Source: Sphaeramia orbicularis
Lineage: Eukaryota; Chordata; Actinopteri; Kurtiformes; Apogonidae
Direction of reading: 5' to 3'
Length of the DNA: 64,000 nucleotides
Assembly (NCBI RefSeq): GCF_902148855.1
Contig: NC_043974.1
Coordinates: 25,165,192 to 25,229,191 of the forward strand
In this document: one piece after another, positions 59,935 through 64,000 of the stretch
Layout: the number at the start of each line of letters is the position of its first letter
Position numbering within the stretch: the first letter of the stretch is position 1
The notes under the pieces: generated by a model
The model's input: the letters and a program-made list of their open reading frames with translations, nothing else
Told to the model about the DNA's origin: nothing
Databases searched by the model: none
Position numbers and translations under genes: made by a program

Positions 59935-60360
59935 GAAGAAATTCGTAGAGGAGTGATACAAATTCTGGGTGGCTAGAGGATACAAACTTAATCCATTTGT
60001 CCCAAATATGGTAAAATGTATCCCTCTGGATTCTGACAGAGTAAGTCCATTTTTTCCATTTTTTTTAAATTTGCAAGACAGTCTCGTACCAATCTTTTAA
60101 TGTTGGTGGAGTTGGCTTTAACCACCTTCTTGTAATAGATTTCTTGCTGGCTGCTAAAAGCGCCTGTAAAAGGGTGTATTTTTTATACAACACTGTTATT
60201 TACAGACTTTAAACAGATGGAACTTTATTGTTAAGGAAGCAAAAGTAATGTGTTATGTTGTATAAATGTGAGATGGGGGTGGGATTTCATAAGTTTTCTT
60301 CTTCCCACTCCTTTTTGAGCAGTACATATTGAATTTATTTTGTTATTACTAGTGGACATG
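59935..60360 (-). mobile_element. L1/Tx1-like LINE ORF2 C-terminal fragment and 3' tail
   Basis: The minus strand reads LLAASKKSITRRWLKPTPPT, then LKDWYETVLQI, KMEKMTYSVR-like residues and FYHIWDKWIKFV. This is the usual C-terminus of fish L1-clade ORF2 (xLAASKKxITRKWL...FxxxWxKW). A few stops and frame changes show it is dead. The adjacent gggggtgggatttcataag ... cttcccactcctttttgagc block at 60273-60320 looks like a LINE 3' UTR. Confidence 0.6.
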
Positions 60361-60375
60361 ACAATTGCTATATCG

Positions 60376-61056
60376 CACAGGTGTCAAACATGCGGCCCGG
60401 GGGCCAAATCTGGCCCGCCAAAGGTTCCAGTCCGGCCCTTGGGATCAATTTGTGAAATGCAAAAATTACACTGAAGATATTAACATCATTTTAGTTCAGG
60501 TTCCACATTCAGACCAATTCAATCTCAAGTGGGTCAGACCAGTAAACTACAATCATAATAACATAGAAATAATGACAACTCCACATTTTTCTCTCTATAA
60601 ATGTAAATATTTTCATGTATTTCCACTAAAACAAAGTATAATTTCACAAAAAATGTGAATAACCGGAACAAATATGAACAACCTGAAACGTCTTAAGAGA
60701 AGTAAGTACAATTTTAACAAGATTCTGTTATTTTAAATGTTTTGTGTATTTGTTGATCCACTGTGATCTGTACGTTATAATGTACATATGTAAAATGATA
60801 AACTGAGGCAGAATATTGTTAAAATTACATTCATTTTTTTCCGTTTGTTCATGTTATTCACATTGTTTGAAAGGATAGTTTGTAGATGTAAACCTTTTCA
60901 CAATGTAAATTTACTTTTTTCGCTCTTAAACATAGAGAAAAGTTCGGAGTTGACATTATTTATATATCATTATGTTATTATTTTACTGGTCCGGCCCACT
61001 TCAGATCAAATTTAGCTGAATGTGGCCCCTGAACTAAAATGAGTTTGACACCCCTG
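60376..61056. mobile_element. 681-bp non-autonomous hAT-like element
   Basis: Starts cacaggtgtcaaacatgcgg and ends aaatgagtttgacacccctg. Flanks ctatatcg (60368-60375) and ctatatca (61057-61064) are an 8-bp duplication with one change. Confidence 0.87.
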
Positions 61057-61431
61057 CTATATCATTTTGATCACCTTTATTTATTAATGTATTTACTCTG
61101 CTATTGGTTCCTTGTACACCTAAAAATGTTTTGTTTTTTTCTCTTTTGCTCAAAACAAATGAATGACTGAATGAAATGTTCATAAATATGCATGGTCCCT
61201 ATTAAATAAACCGATAAAACACAAATACAAAATGATGAGAATTTTAAAAAAATGCCTATTTGCATTGTCAATGTCCTGCAGAAAAAAGTGTTTGTCATTT
61301 ATACTTTCCTTCATGTGTTAATTAAAACAATGGTTTATATGTACCATATTGATGCAACATAATTTAAAAAAAAAAGAGATTTGTAAAAATTTCTTGTGGT
61401 AGAGAGGTATATTTTTTGTGAGGATGTAAAG

Positions 61432-62108
61432 CAGGGGTGTCAAACATGCAGGTGCCAAATCTGGCCCGCCATAGGGTCCAGTCCGGCCGATGGGATGAAT
61501 TTGTGAAATGCAAAAATTACCCATAAAATATTAACAATCATTTTATTTCAGGTTCCACAGTCAGGGTAATTCAATCTCAGCTGGGTCAGACCAGTAAAAT
61601 ACCTTCATAATAACCTATAAATACTGACAACTCCAAACTTTCTCCTAGTAAATGTAAATATGTTCATGTAATTTTACTGTATTTACACTAAAACAAACTA
61701 TCATTTCTCAAAAACCATGAATAACCTGAAGAAATATGAACCTGAAATGTGTTAAGAAGTGCAATTTTAAAATATTCTGTCTGTTTGTTGTAGATCCACT
61801 GTGATCTGTAAGTTCTAAAGTACATGTGCAAATGATAAACTGAAGCATGACACTGTAAAAAAAATTGCACCTATTTTTCTGAAGAAATTTTAGTTTGTGT
61901 TATTCACATTTTCAAAGGATAGTTTGTAGATGTAAACATTTTCATGATGTTTTTTTTTTTTTTTTACCTTTTTCACTCTCAAACATAGAGGAAAGTTTGG
62001 AGTTGACATTATTTATGTAGCATTATGTTAGTTTTTTACTGGTCCGGCCCACTTGGGGTCAAACTTACCTGAATGTGGCCCCTGAACTAAATGAGTTTGA
62101 CACTCCTG
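61432..62108. mobile_element. 677-bp non-autonomous hAT-like element
   Basis: Starts caggggtgtcaaacatgcag and ends atgagtttgacactcctg. Flanks atgtaaag (61424-61431) and atgtacag (62109-62116) form a near-perfect 8-bp duplication. More diverged than its neighbour at 60376. Confidence 0.86.
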
Positions 62109-62280
62109 ATGTACAGTATCCAGTGTGTTTTCTGAAATATGAGAAGCAGTATCTAATATCTACCTGCAGAGGGAGACAGAGATCATTAATCCAACTTCTC
62201 CTGTTCCAATATAATCAGATTAACAAAAACTTTCAGACATAAGTACACAGCCTTAGTATTTTTGTGTTTCCACACTTTGG

Positions 62281-62999
62281 TTTATTGTTTGGAAAAGTAA
62301 CAGAATGTGTCCAAATGGCTTATGGGAAAACCTTCAGGGTTCAGGACCCAGATACAGAATCAGACAGAAGACGGTACATGAGGTGACTATCTGCGACACA
62401 GTTACAGTAAAAATCCTCCTGAATGTGACTGGAGTGTCACCTCTGCTGTTTTTAATGCTGTGGTGGAGTTTTGTCACGCACACGTTTTGTTCACATACAG
62501 TAGTTAGACGTACAGTCCGAGATCTACAGGCGAATTTTAAGTTTAACAGAAAATTTACTCAAAAATCAAACAAAACAATTCATCATAAATAAAAAATAAA
62601 GATGACATGTAGAAATAAAACTTGGTGACAGAGTAAAAAAATCTCAAAATTGTAAAAATCACTGGTTTTACGTCCGGCCACAATCATTTTACATTAAAAA
62701 AAAAAAAGCCAAATAAAGCTGTTGAGATACATGTAGTTTGGCATTTTACAATGATGTTAATAATAGGTCAGTAACAGAAAAAACTATTAGCACAATAAAG
62801 AAGTACAACGCCGGCAACAACCTCTCCAGTTTGTGGGTTATGTAAACAAACCTGCCGTAAATGAAGAAATTCACATTCCTGTGTGACCCGGTAGCAGTGT
62901 TATCTGGTGTTATCTGTAAAAGGGAAGCAGTAAATGCACATAGAAACAGGGGAAGTACTGAAGTGTCATCATGTTATTTTTATCTCCACAGTGCCATCT
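62281..62999 (-). other. intergenic DNA or 3' UTR of the downstream minus-strand gene
   Basis: No open frame of substance. tttatt at 62281-62286 reads AATAAA on the minus strand and could end a long 3' UTR of the TMEM179B-like gene, but the tRNA and a hAT copy lie between. No transposon is recognised here. Confidence 0.3.
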
Positions 63000-63081
63000 G
63001 ACGAGGTGGCCGAGTGGTTAAGGCGATGGACTGCTAATCCATTGTGCTCTGCACGCGTGGGTTCGAATCCCATCCTCGTCG
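63000..63081 (+). tRNA. tRNA-Ser(GCU)
   Basis: 82-nt cloverleaf. Acceptor stem GACGAGG pairs with CCTCGTC, discriminator G. D-arm box A is TGGCCGAGTGG. The anticodon stem ATGGA/TCCAT has loop CTGCTAA with anticodon GCT at 63033-63035, reading AGC/AGU serine codons. The long variable arm (TGTGCTCTGCACGC region) is diagnostic for tRNA-Ser, and the T-arm/box B is GGTTCGAATCC. No intron. The discriminator G and intact boxes suggest a working Pol III gene. A T-run appears only about 40 bp downstream. Confidence 0.97.
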
Positions 63082-63106
63082 GTAGGAGAAATATTTATGA
63101 AATCAC

Positions 63107-63693
63107 CAGGAGCGTCAAACTCATTTTAGTTCAACATCCACACACAGCCCAGAATGATCTGAAGCGGGCCAGACCAGTAAAATAATAATGATAATAATAA
63201 ATATGAAAGTGTTTACATCTACAAAGTTTCCTTAAAAATCTGAAAAACCTGAACAACCTGAAATGTCTGAAGAAAAATAATGCAATTTTAACAATATTAT
63301 GCCTTAGTTTATCATTTACACATGCACATTACAATTACAAATACACAAAACATTTAGTAACAGGCAGAATATTGGTAAAATTGCACATTACAGATTGTTC
63401 ATATTTGTTCAGGTTATTCACATTTTTTGTAAAATCATAGTAAAAGTAAAAATGTTCATTTAATTTTTAGTTTTTTTACACTAAAATAAAGAGAATATTT
63501 GCGGTTTTCATTATTTCTAGGTAATTATGATAGTATTTTACAGGTCTGACCCACTTCAGATTGAATTGGTCTGTATGTGGAACCTGAATTAAAATGAGTT
63601 TGACACCAGTAATATTTTAGTGTAATTTTTGCGTTTCACATACTCATCCCACGGGTCGGTTTTAGCCCACAGGCCGCATGTTTAACACCTGTG
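63107..63693. mobile_element. about 587-bp degraded hAT-like element
   Basis: Starts caggagcgtcaaactcattt and ends ccgcatgtttaacacctgtg; same orientation as the 55363 copy. Both ends carry changes and no clear target duplication remains, so it looks older. It begins 26 bp after the tRNA. Confidence 0.78.
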
Positions 63694-63829
63694 ATCTACA
63701 CCAACATGTAGAACTTACTGCAAACGCCTGAACCTTATTTAGATTTCTGTTAAAAATGTGGAACTAATGTCCTGCCACTAGATAACCCAACGCTGCTGTG
63801 TGTGTTTTTGTCGTTTTCTCGGCCACTCC

Positions 63830-64000
63830 TCACTGCGGTCGTGCAGGACGGTTGAAAAAGGGCTCTGTCTCTGCAGCCGTCACCCCCGGGTCTCCGAAAA
63901 GCCCCCCGGCCGAGCCTCCTGGGATCAGTTTGGTCCCCAAGCTGTGACGCCTCTGCATAAACACCAGACCGCCGATGATGAGCCAGAAGAAGAAGTTGAC
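63830..64000 (-). CDS. tmem179b: membrane protein C-terminus, TMEM179B-like (partial)
   Basis: The minus-strand frame is open from the window edge to TGA at 63830-63832: 56 residues, VNFFFWLIIGGLVFMQRR (a membrane helix followed by basic residues), then a tail with GGLFGDPGVTAAETEPFFNR and PARPQ. Human TMEM179B, from memory, ends with a helix starting VNLVLW and a tail containing GDP...SSETD, which gives the tentative name. TMEM179B is a four-helix membrane protein of unknown role. Its human locus (11q12) fits the synteny of the other two genes. The remaining exons lie right of the window. Confidence 0.5.
   Translation of the reverse strand, partial: VNFFFWLIIGGLVFMQRRHSLGTKLIPGGSAGGLFGDPGVTAAETEPFFNRPARPQ

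Noticed and set aside
60365-60658. 97-codon frame within the hAT-like element
   Set aside because: Equivalent frames are broken in the sister copies, and the family has no coding capacity.

Overview
The window looks like teleost fish chromosomal DNA, probably percomorph. Two vertebrate genes with ordinary GT-AG introns are readable. The non-coding DNA is full of fish-type short DNA transposons: hAT-like elements with 8-bp target duplications, TTAA-flanked piggyBac-like elements, a mariner relic, and RTE and L1 LINE tails. No prokaryotic features are present.

Layout. 1-7240: the 3' half of a ppp1r14b-like gene (plus strand, three coding exons) with a 3.7-kb 3' UTR that carries CA microsatellites and a 183-bp-period CA-rich minisatellite. 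Its last intron holds a hAT-like element broken by two other elements. 7241-8514: AT-rich, no gene seen. 8515-38815: a 30-kb tandem array of about 27 units of 1,118 bp. Each unit carries TWO 5S rRNA genes in opposite orientation, with a TATA box at -31 and T-runs after each 3' end. The right-hand unit is old and decayed. 38960-45165: promoter and complete coding region of brms1 (plus strand, nine coding exons, 268 aa), with TE insertions in its introns. 45166-52200: TE-rich intergenic DNA. 52195-54670: last two exons of an unidentified coiled-coil protein gene (minus strand). 54840-62990: mostly TEs. 63000-63081: tRNA-Ser(GCU). 63830-64000: last coding piece of a membrane protein resembling TMEM179B (minus strand), running off the window.

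Ppp1r14b, brms1 and tmem179b all lie on human 11q12-q13, so the host genes look like a conserved syntenic block. The unusual part is the 5S array, which sits between the 3' end of one gene and the promoter of the next. The 5S copies of both orientations differ from the usual vertebrate 5S, mostly in the box A region. They nevertheless keep a TATA at the same distance, box C, Pol III-type T-runs and near-identity across units. The array may be a variant 5S locus or a 5S-derived satellite; the sequence alone does not decide. Shared variants show it has been reshaped by multi-unit duplications.
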